Assembly (NCBI GenBank): GCA_946476985.1
Contig: CAMKWS010000001.1
Location: 1-64,000, forward strand
DNA length: 64,000 nucleotides
Reading direction: 5' to 3'
Source of the DNA: an uncultured Acetobacteraceae bacterium
GTDB lineage: Bacteria > Pseudomonadota > Alphaproteobacteria > Acetobacterales > Acetobacteraceae
Both the position numbers and the translations under genes were made by a program. Positions 51,831 to 61,192 of this stretch are shown here, one piece after another. Each line of letters starts with the position of its first letter. Within the stretch, counting starts at the first letter, position 1. Below the pieces are notes generated by a model that worked only from the letters and a program-made list of their open reading frames with translations, was not told the origin of the DNA and did no database searches.

Positions 51831-53606
51831 CTATCTCTCGCTTAGGGGAGCACAGCTGGTGTGTAACCAAGGATGCAAATCTTCTTCCAAAATAGGCAGA
51901 AGGCGTTGTTTCACTTGGGCATGATAGTCGTTAACCCACTGCACCTCCTCAGGGGAAAGGAGTGAACTTTCAATGAGGCGTTGGTCAATAGGTGTGAAGG
52001 TTAATGTCTCAAATTCCAAAAATGTTCCGCGAGGACTTCTCAAAGTACTTTCTTTGACCAGGAGAAGATTCTCAATTCGAATGCCATATTCACCAACAGA
52101 ATAATATCCGGGCTCGTTAGAAAGGATCATACCTGGTACTAGCCCGGTAGGACGTGGAGCAACAGAGATAGACTGTGGCCCTTCATGGACGGATAGGTAG
52201 CTCCCGATGCCATGGCCGGTACCGTGGTCAAAATCTAACCCAATGTTCCATAAAGCCGAACGGGCAAAGCTATCTAACCGGTGGCCCGGCAACCCTAATG
52301 GGAAATGCTGCCGACTAATGGCAATATGCCCTTTTAGAACAGCAGTAAAAGCCTGTTTGAGAGACTGGGAGGGTTCATCTGGGCCAATCCAGACTGTGCG
52401 GGTAATGTCTGTCGTCCCAAAGGGATATTGAGCCCCGCTGTCTACAAGGTAAACGCTGTTATTTTCTAATATACGGTCTTTACCTATTTCTGCTCGATAA
52501 TGTGGGAAGGCTCCATTAGGGCCGGCAGCCGATATCGTTTCAAAGCTTGGCCCTTTATATTCTGGTACAAGAGCACGAAAAAATTCCAGCTTAGCTGCGA
52601 GTTCTGTTTCCCGATGCCCCGCACCATGGTGCTCTAACCAATATAGAAAGCGTGCTAAAGCAATGCCATCTAATTCATGAGCGTGTTTATTGCCATCTTG
52701 CTCTGTACCATTTTTTACTGCTTTGGGCAGGGCGCATAAATCTGCTGCATGAGAGATGTGTGCGTGTGCATTCTCAAGACAAACATTAAACCAAATGGGG
52801 GTAACCGCAGGATCTAGCCTGACTGTTTTGCCTGCTAAAGCATTTAAACGTTCAGGCAATGCAGTAGGAGCGAGAAGGTGAATGCCTGAATCTTCTGGGG
52901 CATCAATAAATCGATTGGCATCTGCAAAGACATCAACAGTACCGTCACTATACAAAATCCCATAGGCATGAGCTATGGGCGTCATTGCTATGTCATCGCC
53001 ACGAATATTTAGGAGCCATGCAAGGGAGGTGCAATCTGCAATAACCATGGCAAATTGCTGTGAGGCCCGTAATGTTTCAGCAATATGATGACGTTTCTCT
53101 AAGCTTGATTGGCCCGTATAGATGAGAGGGTGGTGGTGAATATTCCCAGATGGAGCTGCGGGCTGGTCTTCCCATGCGAGATCAATTGGATTTTGTGCTA
53201 GAGGCAGGAATGTAACGCCATCAGTCTGCCAAGACATAAGTTCATTATAGCTTACAAGCCGTGGATCATATCCAATGATAAGCTCTTGTGCGTTGCAGGA
53301 GAGCCATTCTCTAGGGGGGTGCTGCCCGCTATGTTGTGTATCCCATAAATCTGAGGGGGCCTGCTCTGCCATTTGAACGGTGTAGCGGCCATCCGAGAAC
53401 ACGCAGCCTTTATCTTTCAAAAGGATGGCTAAACCAGCACTTCCAGTAAAGCCCGTTAGCCAAGCTAAACGCTCGGCATACGGAGCGACATACTCGCCAA
53501 GATATTCATCACCACGGGTAATAATAAAGCCCGCTATACCAAGCTCATCAAAATATTGACGCACATGATGAGGCCGATCATGAAGTAGAATAGATGAGAG
53601 TGACAT
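51831..53606 (-). CDS. pepP: Xaa-Pro aminopeptidase (M24B family, long form)
   Basis: Removes N-terminal residues before proline. The 591-residue protein is the long three-domain form: an N-terminal creatinase-like domain, a second similar domain, and the M24 catalytic domain from about residue 310. Metal-binding elements are VDSGAQYPFGTTDITRTVW (two Asp), HGTGHGIGSYLSVHEGPQ (His), ILSNEPGYY (Glu) and the final ENLLL Glu. Located upstream (with respect to transcription, downstream) of prmA on the same strand, separated by 39 bases. Confidence 0.92.
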   Translation of the reverse strand: MSLSSILLHDRPHHVRQYFDELGIAGFIITRGDEYLGEYVAPYAERLAWLTGFTGSAGLAILLKDKGCVFSDGRYTVQMAEQAPSDLWDTQHSGQHPPREWLSCNAQELIIGYDPRLVSYNELMSWQTDGVTFLPLAQNPIDLAWEDQPAAPSGNIHHHPLIYTGQSSLEKRHHIAETLRASQQFAMVIADCTSLAWLLNIRGDDIAMTPIAHAYGILYSDGTVDVFADANRFIDAPEDSGIHLLAPTALPERLNALAGKTVRLDPAVTPIWFNVCLENAHAHISHAADLCALPKAVKNGTEQDGNKHAHELDGIALARFLYWLEHHGAGHRETELAAKLEFFRALVPEYKGPSFETISAAGPNGAFPHYRAEIGKDRILENNSVYLVDSGAQYPFGTTDITRTVWIGPDEPSQSLKQAFTAVLKGHIAISRQHFPLGLPGHRLDSFARSALWNIGLDFDHGTGHGIGSYLSVHEGPQSISVAPRPTGLVPGMILSNEPGYYSVGEYGIRIENLLLVKESTLRSPRGTFLEFETLTFTPIDQRLIESSLLSPEEVQWVNDYHAQVKQRLLPILEEDLHPWLHTSCAPLSER

Positions 53607-53645
53607 GGTGAGTACCCCTCAGAATAATATGAGATTTAGTATAAG

Positions 53646-54572
53646 TTACGCAGGCTTACGGAGAATTAACGTGCTCCATGGTCCTTCTTTAAGCTGCCGC
53701 TCAAGAATGAGACCTTGGCGTTGATGTGCGACGAGGACCATACGCGCTTGGGTATTGAGCAACCCTGCAAGGATAGCTGTACCATTCGGAGCGAGATATT
53801 TAGCTAGATCTTTAGCCATCCGACAGAGAGGCCGAGCTAAAATATTCGCAAAAACAAGATCATACGGGGCATTATGACGGACGGCCATAGTGTGCCAGCC
53901 ATTGCCGAAGCGGCAATCTAATAGAGGCCCTAGCTTGTTTAGTCGTGCATTAGAGGCTGCCACACGAACAGACCAAGGTTCGATATCTACCGCTAAAACA
54001 GGTCGATGAAGAAGGCGAGCTGCGGCCATAGCAAGGATGCCCGAGCCACAGCCCATATCAAGTATGTGACGCGGTTTGCGGTGAGCTATCATCTCAAGGG
54101 CGCGGAGGCAGCCGCGTGTTGAGCCATGCTCACCAGAGCCAAAGGCAATGCCTGCATCTAGAGTAATATTGAGCCGGTTTGAGAAGGGCTCATCTTGGAG
54201 GTGTGTGCCACGGATGCAAAAGCGCTGGCCAACATATTGTGGGGGAAAAGCCTCTTGCGTGCGCGCAAGCCAACCTTCGGCTTCTGTATTTTGGCGGTTA
54301 AGAGGTGCATCAACCCCCGTCATAGCACGAATAAGAGCTAAAGAATTTTCAAGCTCTTCTTCATTTTTCCCTCTCTCCTTAACAGCTTCTAGTCGCCAAA
54401 AACGTTGTTCATCATCTTCTTCGAACATGCCGACTGTATCACAAACGGCAAGAAGAGCTTGCTCAAATAAAGGGACATGCACCTCTTCAACAACGATAGA
54501 CAATGTCTCTAAGGCTCGAGCATGACGGGAGCCAATATAAGATGGAGCAATAGGGCTCTGTTTCGCTTTCAC
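53646..54572 (-). CDS. prmA: Ribosomal protein L11 methyltransferase PrmA
   Basis: Methylates L11 using S-adenosylmethionine. The cofactor motif I is LDMGCGSGILAMAAARL, followed by the acidic VDIEPWSVRVAASN and DLVFANILARPL, the latter matching the PrmA post-motif. The N-terminal part contains the substrate-binding domain. 308 residues. Its ATG overlaps the helicase stop by 4 bases, so the two genes are co-translated. Confidence 0.92.
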   Translation of the reverse strand: MKAKQSPIAPSYIGSRHARALETLSIVVEEVHVPLFEQALLAVCDTVGMFEEDDEQRFWRLEAVKERGKNEEELENSLALIRAMTGVDAPLNRQNTEAEGWLARTQEAFPPQYVGQRFCIRGTHLQDEPFSNRLNITLDAGIAFGSGEHGSTRGCLRALEMIAHRKPRHILDMGCGSGILAMAAARLLHRPVLAVDIEPWSVRVAASNARLNKLGPLLDCRFGNGWHTMAVRHNAPYDLVFANILARPLCRMAKDLAKYLAPNGTAILAGLLNTQARMVLVAHQRQGLILERQLKEGPWSTLILRKPA

Positions 54573-56797
54573 GATATAATCTCCACAAAACTGGCCATGA
54601 CTTGCTTCAGGCCCACATCTTCAAAATTGACGGAAAGGCGCTCGCCTTCAATACTTACTACGACCCCTTCGCCAAGGCGGTTATGGCGTATTGTAGCGCC
54701 AAGGGGAATAGGAGGGCGAGCAGAAGGGCTTTTAGGGGAGTAGCGCCCAGATGGCATACGCGGCGTATGTTGCTGGAAACGGCGGTTGAAAAAGGATCCC
54801 GTACGTTGGCTTTGTCGTGCCGGTTCACGCTTTATGATCTGTTCAGAGGGAAGTTCATCAATAAAGCGACTAGGAATAGAATCCTGCCAATTAGCATAAA
54901 TACGACGACTTGCTGCGTGCAGAATAATCGCTCGTTCTCGGGCACGTGTTAGCCCAACATAAGCAAGGCGGCGCTCCTCCTCTAATGCTTGATTTCCGCC
55001 TTCATCCAAAGAGCGCTGAGAAGGGAATATACCTTCCTCCCAGCCAGGTAAGAAGACTGTTGGGAACTCCAATCCTTTTGCAGCGTGGAGGGTCATTAAG
55101 CTGACACGATTTTGGTCATCTTGCAGGTTATCGGTATCCATAACTAATGCAATATGCTCAAGAAAAGCTTCCATGGTTGGAAACTCACCAATGGCCCGTA
55201 GAAGTTCTTGAATATTATCTAAGCGTCCTGCAGCTTCGACCGTCTTAGGGTCATCACGCCACATGGTAAGATATCCGCTCTCTTCAAGGACTTTCTCAGT
55301 TGCAACGACATGCCCTTCTGTCGAGGCAATATGACGGCTGAGGAGAATGGCCTCCATAAACGCATTTAGGGAGTTTGCAGCTTTTCCTTTAAGTTCTTTT
55401 TGTTCAAGTTGCTGCTGGAGGGTTTGCTGTAAAGATAATCCTCGCTGTCTAGCTGCTGTTCGTAATTTTGCGAGGGCGACATTTCCAAAACCGCGTTTAG
55501 GAAGATTAACAATGCGCTCAAATGCGAGGTCGTCTGTTGGGTAAAGGACCGTACGCATATAAGCGATAGCATCACGTATCTCGGCACGTTCATAGAAACG
55601 CAGCCCCCCTACGATATGGTAGGGGATGCCCATTCTCATGAGTGCTTCTTCAAAAGCGCGTGTTTGGAAACCAGCACGCATAAGGATGGCAATTTCTTTG
55701 TAATTCTGCCCTTGGTTATGAAGATTCTGGATAGTCAGCCCCACAACACGTGCTTCATCATCAGAATCAGGTGTACTGATCACTTCAATAGGGTCACCTT
55801 CGGCTTGATCCAAGCCAGGGTGGAGGGTTTTACCAAGCCGGTCTTCGTTATGTGCGATAATCTGTGATGCTGCTCTTAAGATACGAGGGGTAGAGCGATA
55901 ATTCTTTTCTAACCGAATAATTTTTGCCCCAGGGAAGTCTTTTTCGAAGCGTAAGATGTTTGTGATGTCCGCACCACGCCATGAATAAATGGATTGGTCG
56001 TCATCTCCCACGCAGGCAATATTGGCCGGCGCACCATCATCTCTTTTGGCAAGAAGGCGCAACCAGAGATACTGGATGCTATTAGTATCCTGATATTCAT
56101 CAACTAAGATATAGCGAAAGCGCTGATGGTATTGCGCAAGCACATCGGGATGTTGCCTAAAAATAGTAACCATATGCAGCATGAGGTCACCAAAATCACA
56201 GGCGTTCAGTTCTTTTAGTCGTGCTTGATAGGCTTTATATATAGGTTGCGCTTGCCCGTTAGCGATATCTGTATCCTGAGCAGGAGTAATATCCTCAGGG
56301 AGAAGAGCGCGATCTTTCCAAAGCTGTATTTGGTGCATAATTTGGGCCGGAGGCCAGCGTTTAAGGTCAAGCCGCCATGGCTCGATGACTTGCTTAAGCA
56401 AGCGCATCTGATCGTCCGTATCCAGAATCGTAAAGCTGCGCTCTAGCCCTACACGGGGGGCATGTTGGCGGAGCATACGGGCGCATAAGGAATGAAATGT
56501 TCCTAGCCATAGCCCTTCGACAGGTTTGTTTAAAATGCCGCTAATGCGCTCGCGCATTTCACGAGCAGCCTTATTGGTAAAAGTAACTGCAAGAACCTGC
56601 TCTGGCCATGCCAGTTTTTCAAGCAAAATATGGGCAAAACGTGTCGTTAGCACACGCGTCTTACCGGTTCCTGCACCCGCCAGAATGAGGAGGGGGCCTT
56701 GTGTTGTCTCAACAGCAAGACGTTGTTCTGAATTCAACCCATCCAGATAAACTGGCTGGGGAGAAGATAAATGAGGGGAAAAAAGATCATCAACCAC
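54569..56797 (-). CDS. uvrD: UvrD/PcrA-type DNA helicase
   Basis: 3'-5' superfamily 1 helicase for nucleotide excision repair and for removing obstacles to replication. Motifs in order: Walker A LAGAGTGKTRVL, AVTFTNKAAREMRERI, DEYQDTN, GDDDQSIYSWRGAD, NYRST, TLHAAKGLEFPTVFLPG and VGLTRAR. The C-terminus (GATIRHNRLGEGVVVSIEGE) is the Tudor-like PcrA domain. 742 residues. The start is GTG at 56797, very near the divergent radC-type promoter. Confidence 0.95.
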   Translation of the reverse strand: MVDDLFSPHLSSPQPVYLDGLNSEQRLAVETTQGPLLILAGAGTGKTRVLTTRFAHILLEKLAWPEQVLAVTFTNKAAREMRERISGILNKPVEGLWLGTFHSLCARMLRQHAPRVGLERSFTILDTDDQMRLLKQVIEPWRLDLKRWPPAQIMHQIQLWKDRALLPEDITPAQDTDIANGQAQPIYKAYQARLKELNACDFGDLMLHMVTIFRQHPDVLAQYHQRFRYILVDEYQDTNSIQYLWLRLLAKRDDGAPANIACVGDDDQSIYSWRGADITNILRFEKDFPGAKIIRLEKNYRSTPRILRAASQIIAHNEDRLGKTLHPGLDQAEGDPIEVISTPDSDDEARVVGLTIQNLHNQGQNYKEIAILMRAGFQTRAFEEALMRMGIPYHIVGGLRFYERAEIRDAIAYMRTVLYPTDDLAFERIVNLPKRGFGNVALAKLRTAARQRGLSLQQTLQQQLEQKELKGKAANSLNAFMEAILLSRHIASTEGHVVATEKVLEESGYLTMWRDDPKTVEAAGRLDNIQELLRAIGEFPTMEAFLEHIALVMDTDNLQDDQNRVSLMTLHAAKGLEFPTVFLPGWEEGIFPSQRSLDEGGNQALEEERRLAYVGLTRARERAIILHAASRRIYANWQDSIPSRFIDELPSEQIIKREPARQSQRTGSFFNRRFQQHTPRMPSGRYSPKSPSARPPIPLGATIRHNRLGEGVVVSIEGERLSVNFEDVGLKQVMASFVEIIS

Positions 56798-56804
56798 AAT
56801 AATC

Positions 56805-56813
56805 TGGTATAAT
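56805..56813 (+). promoter_or_regulatory. Extended -10 promoter for the radC-type pair
   Basis: TG-G-TATAAT, a perfect extended -10 element, lies 39 bases before the GTG start used for the first RadC-type gene and only 8 bases from the helicase start codon on the other strand. No good -35 is present, as is common for extended -10 promoters. Confidence 0.55.
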
Positions 56814-56851
56814 GCGGCTTGTATCTAATAGCTAGGACATATCCTCAGATT

Positions 56852-57511
56852 GTGCGTAAGGTGGCGTCATTAAAACACGGACATAGGGCGAGAATGCGCT
56901 CTCGTATTCTCACCCACGGAGCTGAAACACTGGCGGACTATGAGCTTTTAGAAGCTTTGCTGTTTTACGCCATTCCAAGAAAAGATACTAAACCGTTAGC
57001 AAAACAACTCTTGGCACATTTTGGTTCGATGGCGAAGCTGCTTCAGGCGTCTGATGAGGCCTTAAAGGCATGTGGCCTAACAGAGCGCATCATTGAAGTT
57101 CTGCGTTTATCTCTCTCTGCGGCACGTTTTTTGACAACAACGGATGACAGCATACTCTTACATCTTGGCAGTAGTGAGGCCGTGCAGCGTTACCTAAAGG
57201 GGACAATACAGCATGTGCAGGAGCCTAAAACGACTCTACTTTGCTTAGATGGAAACAATCACCTTTTGGCGGAGGTAGATCTCTCGGTCTCTATAGGAGA
57301 GTCTCATAAACATATTGCTCATCAGCTTTTGAAATGTCATGCCACGGCTGTGATTATTGTTTTTTATCATCCTCGTTCACCAGCAACGGCTTTGGCTCCT
57401 GAGGTGCGTGGGTTGAAACAAGCATTACGTGCATTATCCATTATCATTCATGAGGCTATTTTGGTTTCGAATGAGTGGTACTTCAGCATGGGGGCGGAGG
57501 GGTTATTATAA
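56852..57511 (+). CDS. RadC-type protein with degenerate MPN active site
   Basis: The protein has the RadC N-terminal domain (GHRARMRSRILTHGAETLADYELLEALLF, a helix-hairpin-helix type region) followed by an MPN/JAB-like domain. The JAMM metal motif HNHP...S..D is broken: the site reads FYHPRSPATALAPEV, so the first His, the Ser and the Asp are missing. It is probably not a metallopeptidase. The frame is open to TTG 56819; GTG at 56852 or 56861 is more likely, given the promoter at 56805-56813. Its stop overlaps the next gene by one base. Confidence 0.8.
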   Translation: MRKVASLKHGHRARMRSRILTHGAETLADYELLEALLFYAIPRKDTKPLAKQLLAHFGSMAKLLQASDEALKACGLTERIIEVLRLSLSAARFLTTTDDSILLHLGSSEAVQRYLKGTIQHVQEPKTTLLCLDGNNHLLAEVDLSVSIGESHKHIAHQLLKCHATAVIIVFYHPRSPATALAPEVRGLKQALRALSIIIHEAILVSNEWYFSMGAEGLL

Positions 57512-58137
57512 TGCCTTCAATGCCCCCTCCTGATTTCTTAGAGAAGCTTGTTGCGTTGAGTCTCCGCGGAGATGAGGCGCAAAAAAAGATCCTGGAGGAG
57601 GTGCATAATCACTTTCCTTCCGTTGGGGCTCTATTATGTGCGGAGGCTAGTAAATGGGATGCATTCACAGGGCAAGCTGAATTGCTACATGTTTTATGTA
57701 AACTTTTGCGGGAAATAGCGCATCGATACACGTATGCTCTTTTACCTGAAGGAGATTTATTAGAACAATCGTCTCTTTTAAAAGATTATCTCATGGCACG
57801 TATGGCCCGTGAAAAGGTAGAGCAATTTCGAATTCTATTTTTGGATAAAAACAATCACTTAATTCTAGATGAATTGCAGGGCCGAGGAACCATAAATCAC
57901 GCTCCGGTTTACCCTAGAGAAGTTGCAAAACGTTGTATTGAACTTCAAGCAACGAGTTTGATTATGGTGCATAACCATCCTGCTGGACAGATAACACCCT
58001 CCAAAGGGGATGTGATTACAACGCAGAAGATTGAAGCAGCCTTACAGGTGATCGGTGTAAGGGTGGCAGATCATTATATTATTACCCGTGCAGCCCAAAC
58101 GAGTTTTCGTCAATTAGGCTTACTGCTTGAACTATAG
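57511..58137 (+). CDS. radC: RadC-type JAMM protein with intact active site
   Basis: In this 208-residue protein the C-terminal MPN domain is complete: Glu121 (ILDELQGRGT), His154, His156, Ser164 and Asp167 in VHNHPAGQITPSKGD fulfil the JAMM zinc motif. The N-terminal 90 residues correspond to the RadC helical region but are divergent and lack the GHR-type start seen in the upstream gene. ATG 57511 follows GGAGGGG by 9 bases. Translationally coupled to the degenerate copy. RadC proteins have an unsettled role; DNA-repair naming is historical. Confidence 0.9.
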   Translation: MPSMPPPDFLEKLVALSLRGDEAQKKILEEVHNHFPSVGALLCAEASKWDAFTGQAELLHVLCKLLREIAHRYTYALLPEGDLLEQSSLLKDYLMARMAREKVEQFRILFLDKNNHLILDELQGRGTINHAPVYPREVAKRCIELQATSLIMVHNHPAGQITPSKGDVITTQKIEAALQVIGVRVADHYIITRAAQTSFRQLGLLLEL

Positions 58138-58160
58138 ATAAGGGTTACTCTCTGTTGATG

Positions 58161-58188
58161 AAAAAAGAGAGGCTTAAAGCCTCTCTTT
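58161..58188. terminator. Bidirectional terminator between radC pair and purK
   Basis: AAAAAAGAGAGGC and GCCTCTCTTT arms with a 5-base loop. The T-run is strongest on the minus strand, where it ends the purE-purK transcript. Confidence 0.85.
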
Positions 58189-58196
58189 GAATTTAG

Positions 58197-59333
58197 CTAG
58201 TCTTTTAGAATGGGGCGACATGTTGCCAGAACCATTTCTCCTGGCAAACCACCGCGAGGAAAAATGCGATTTACATGTCCCATTTTGCGTCCTTCTCGCA
58301 CTTCTTTTTTGCCATAAAGGTGAAGTGCCGTATTTTCCTCAGAGAGGATGCTATCTAGTTGTGCCATATCATCTGGCCCAATGAGATTATGCATATATGA
58401 ATCAGAATGACGACGTGTGGAAGGCAGAGACAAGCCAGCTACGGCACGAATATGCATTTCGAATTGATCAATAATGCAAGCATTCATCGTCCAGTGGCCT
58501 GAATTATGTGGACGGGGAGCAATTTCATTCACGATCAGCTCACCATTACGGCCTTCAAACAACTCAACGCCCATAATGCCAACAAGGCCAATTTTTTCAG
58601 CCAGTGTCTTTGCTAAAGTTTGAGCTTTCTCCGCAAGATCAGGCATGATCTGTGCAGGGACAATAGAAACACGCAGAATACCTTGCCGATGTCGATTTTC
58701 TGCTACATCAAAGCAGCGAATATCCCCGGCCTCATTTCGTGCAACCATCACGCTGACTTCACGTGCAAAATCGATTTGCCGTTCCGCTACCAGCGGGTAA
58801 GGCAAGCTGCTTGCCTTTTGGAGAAGTTCTGCAAAAGAAGCTTCATCAGGAACCCGAAACTGCCCTTTACCGTCATATCCAAAACGGGTGGTTTTGAGGA
58901 TACAAGGGAAGCCAAATTCTTTCAGCTTATGTAAGTCATCTTCATGGGCGACACTACACCATGGGGCAACAGGCAAGCCAAAAGAACTTAAAGAAGTTTT
59001 TTCTGCAATACGATCTTGGCTAATTTCAAGAATGTGCCCGGAAGGATGAACAGGACAGAAAGAAGACAGATGCTTCAATCCTTCTGCGCTGATATTCTCG
59101 AATTCGAATGTGATAACATCACAAGAACGCGCAAATGCCTCAAGTGTTTGAAGGTCATCATAAGATCCGACCGTAACTTTGGCTGAGGTCTCTGCAGCAG
59201 GGCTGGGAGTAGTGTTCGTTAAGATATGTACCTTATATCCTAAACGAGACGCTGCGACAGCCGACATCCGACCAAGCTGCCCGCCACCAACAATCCCAAT
59301 ACATGCACCTGGTGCTAATATTGTACGGCTCAT
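58197..59333 (-). CDS. purK: N5-carboxyaminoimidazole ribonucleotide synthase
   Basis: Purine pathway enzyme that carboxylates AIR using ATP and bicarbonate. The N-terminal nucleotide-binding motif is [21 protein letters not shown], and the ATP-grasp domain includes [26 protein letters not shown] and [15 protein letters not shown]. About 378 residues. ATG 59333 overlaps the purE stop by 4 bases; upstream codons to 59378 belong to purE in another frame. Confidence 0.96.
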   Translation of the reverse strand: MSRTILAPGACIGIVGGGQLGRMSAVAASRLGYKVHILTNTTPSPAAETSAKVTVGSYDDLQTLEAFARSCDVITFEFENISAEGLKHLSSFCPVHPSGHILEISQDRIAEKTSLSSFGLPVAPWCSVAHEDDLHKLKEFGFPCILKTTRFGYDGKGQFRVPDEASFAELLQKASSLPYPLVAERQIDFAREVSVMVARNEAGDIRCFDVAENRHRQGILRVSIVPAQIMPDLAEKAQTLAKTLAEKIGLVGIMGVELFEGRNGELIVNEIAPRPHNSGHWTMNACIIDQFEMHIRAVAGLSLPSTRRHSDSYMHNLIGPDDMAQLDSILSEENTALHLYGKKEVREGRKMGHVNRIFPRGGLPGEMVLATCRPILKD

Positions 59334-59818
59334 GTCGCAGGGCTTTGTGCAACAGCAGCGGTTTGTTTGGCCCGCCACGCATCTAAACGTTCAGCAAGGT
59401 CAGTATCTGTTAAGGATAGAACAGACGCTGATAATAGGGCGGCATTAACAGCACCAGCCCGACCAATCGCTAATGTCCCTACAGGAACGCCAGCAGGCAT
59501 TTGAACAATGGAAAGCAAGCTATCTTGCCCTTTAAGGATGCGACTTTCCACAGGAACACCAAAAACAGGCAATGATGTCCAGGCGGCACACATACCAGGC
59601 AGGTGGGCTGCACCACCTGCACCAGCGATGATCACTTTTAGTCCCCGCTCACGTGCTGTTTTCGCATATTCAGCTAGGCGATCAGGTGTCCGATGGGCTG
59701 AGACAATCCGAGTTTCAAAGGGAATATTGAGTGCTTCAAGCTGTTCACAAGCGTGACGCATTGTTTCCCAATCAGACTGGCTACCCATAATGACCCCAAC
59801 AGTGGGTGACAGAGACAT
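59330..59818 (-). CDS. purE: N5-carboxyaminoimidazole ribonucleotide mutase
   Basis: Moves the carboxyl group on the PurK product to give CAIR. Signatures: [26 protein letters not shown] (catalytic His), [14 protein letters not shown] and the C-terminal [12 protein letters not shown]. About 162 residues. Two ATGs two codons apart (59824, 59818) exist; the GGAGG site is better spaced (9 bases) for 59818. Forms a coupled operon with purK. Confidence 0.96.
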   Translation of the reverse strand: MSLSPTVGVIMGSQSDWETMRHACEQLEALNIPFETRIVSAHRTPDRLAEYAKTARERGLKVIIAGAGGAAHLPGMCAAWTSLPVFGVPVESRILKGQDSLLSIVQMPAGVPVGTLAIGRAGAVNAALLSASVLSLTDTDLAERLDAWRAKQTAAVAQSPAT

Positions 59819-59839
59819 ATGCATGATCCTCCCTCTAAA

Positions 59840-60451
59840 TTAGAAGCTAGAGTCTGTGTCGTTCTGGGGGGCAAAAAGACGGTTAGGATCGTCTTCATGG
59901 GCTTCTTGCTGCAGCGGATGACCTTCCCGTACGAGACGCTCATTTGCAGCTTGAACAGCAGCATTAAGGTCAGTCTGTGTGCAAAGTCCAAGAATTACAG
60001 GGTCACGTGGCTTAATATTGGGGCTATTCCAATGCTCACGGTTGCGGATCTTTGTAATGGTGTCTTTTGTTGTGCCAAGCAAGCGGACAATTTGTGTCTC
60101 AGAAAGCTGAGGGAATTGGCGTAGGATAAAAGCAATAGCATCCGGACGGTCATGACGCTTAGCGACAGGAGTATAGCGGGCTCCTTTAGCGCGACGTGCC
60201 ACCGGGTTAGGGGAGGCAATTAGCTTTAATTTTGCATTTGGGTTTGCCTCGCAGCGTTTGATCTCTTCTGCGGTGAGCTGATTGTTTTTAACTGGATCGT
60301 AGCCATTGATCCCGCCGCCTACTTCACCATCAGCAATTGCTTGTACCTCTAATGGGTGCATCCCACAGAATTCAGCAATCTGAGTAAAAGTAAGGCCTGT
60401 CTTATCGATTAACCAGACAGCAGTTGCTTTTGGCATTAATGGCAGGGTCAT
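59840..60451 (-). CDS. trcR: DUF1013 / TrcR-type cell-cycle regulator
   Basis: Alphaproteobacterial protein with helix-turn-helix character; Caulobacter relatives are annotated as the cell-cycle transcriptional regulator TrcR. Family sequence is clear: MTLPLMPKATAVWLIDKTGL, TQIAEFCGMHPLEVQAIADG, LTAEEIKRCEANP and LSETQIVRLLGTTKDTI near the second helix pair. The C-terminus is hydrophilic. 203 residues. Placed just upstream of purE on the same strand; its role is known only from the family. Confidence 0.85.
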   Translation of the reverse strand: MTLPLMPKATAVWLIDKTGLTFTQIAEFCGMHPLEVQAIADGEVGGGINGYDPVKNNQLTAEEIKRCEANPNAKLKLIASPNPVARRAKGARYTPVAKRHDRPDAIAFILRQFPQLSETQIVRLLGTTKDTITKIRNREHWNSPNIKPRDPVILGLCTQTDLNAAVQAANERLVREGHPLQQEAHEDDPNRLFAPQNDTDSSF

Positions 60452-60634
60452 CTCAACGCGTTCCTTTGCAGAGCGGTATAGTGGTCAGGCGACTGCTGGC
60501 CGGGCCACTCTGAAAAAGAATCACCCGCCACCCAAAGGAGCGGTGCCAGTGCAGTGCACGACATTGCCGCTAAAATGCTTTACCGAGCGAGAGAGGTCAA
60601 GGGATTATAAGCTGCAAAGTAGACCTTTCGCCAC

Positions 60635-60670
60635 AAAAAACCCTCCCACTTTTAAAAACAAAGGGGAGGG
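60635..60670 (-). terminator. Intrinsic terminator of rpmE
   Basis: On the minus strand CCCTCCC and GGGAGGG arms are followed by TTTTTT, 41 bases beyond the rpmE stop codon. Confidence 0.82.
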
Positions 60671-60711
60671 CTCATCAAAAGATAACTTCCATTGTAGCGG
60701 AAGAAAATCCT

Positions 60712-60939
60712 TTATTTTTTGATATTACCAATACCGGAGAAGCGCTTGTTAAACTTAGCAACCTGCCCCCCTGTATCCAGAATACGCTGAACACCTGTCC
60801 AGGCTGGATGAGTTTTAGGGTCGATGTCCAGACGCAACTTAGCGCCAGGCTCACCATAGCAAGAGCGTGTTTTATACTCAGAGCCATCAGCCATCACGAC
60901 TGTGATTTCATGATAGTCGGGGTGGATGCCGGATTTCAT
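60712..60939 (-). CDS. rpmE: 50S ribosomal protein L31
   Basis: Ribosomal large-subunit protein. The sequence [19 protein letters not shown] followed by [27 protein letters not shown] is typical of the alphaproteobacterial L31 type that has a single cysteine and lacks the zinc-binding set. 75 residues. AGGAAA lies 6 bases before the ATG. Single-gene transcript with its own terminator. Confidence 0.96.
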   Translation of the reverse strand: MKSGIHPDYHEITVVMADGSEYKTRSCYGEPGAKLRLDIDPKTHPAWTGVQRILDTGGQVAKFNKRFSGIGNIKK

Positions 60940-61092
60940 AATATTTCCTGAACCTCAAAAAAGAAACTCCGATACCGACCGGAGCAGATTTGGTCCTCAT
61001 AACGAATTTCAGACGAAAAAGAAAGTGTAATCTCTCTATTTTCTGAGGAAGAGCTTCATTTTGGGAGAGGTTTATTCTCTCCTTAATTCGTG

Positions 61093-61115
61093 ATTGTAAA
61101 AAATGTTGTTACAAT
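61093..61115. promoter_or_regulatory. Inverted repeat between rpmE and mscL
   Basis: Perfect 7-base arms ATTGTAA and TTACAAT with a 9-base spacer lie about 78 bases before the mscL start, in the 253-base divergent gap. The spacing of 16 bases between half-site centres suits binding by a dimeric regulator, but no known site matches. Confidence 0.3.
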
Positions 61116-61192
61116 GAAATGCTACAGGAGTGTATAACAGCGGTGTAAACACTCTGTATCTTTTACGTTATTAAAGACGGAATGACCAGGTT

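Noticed and set aside
60452..60634. GC-rich hairpins between trcR and rpmE as a structural RNA such as SRP RNA
   Set aside because: I checked both strands for the conserved SRP tetraloop region and found none; only ordinary stem potential is seen.
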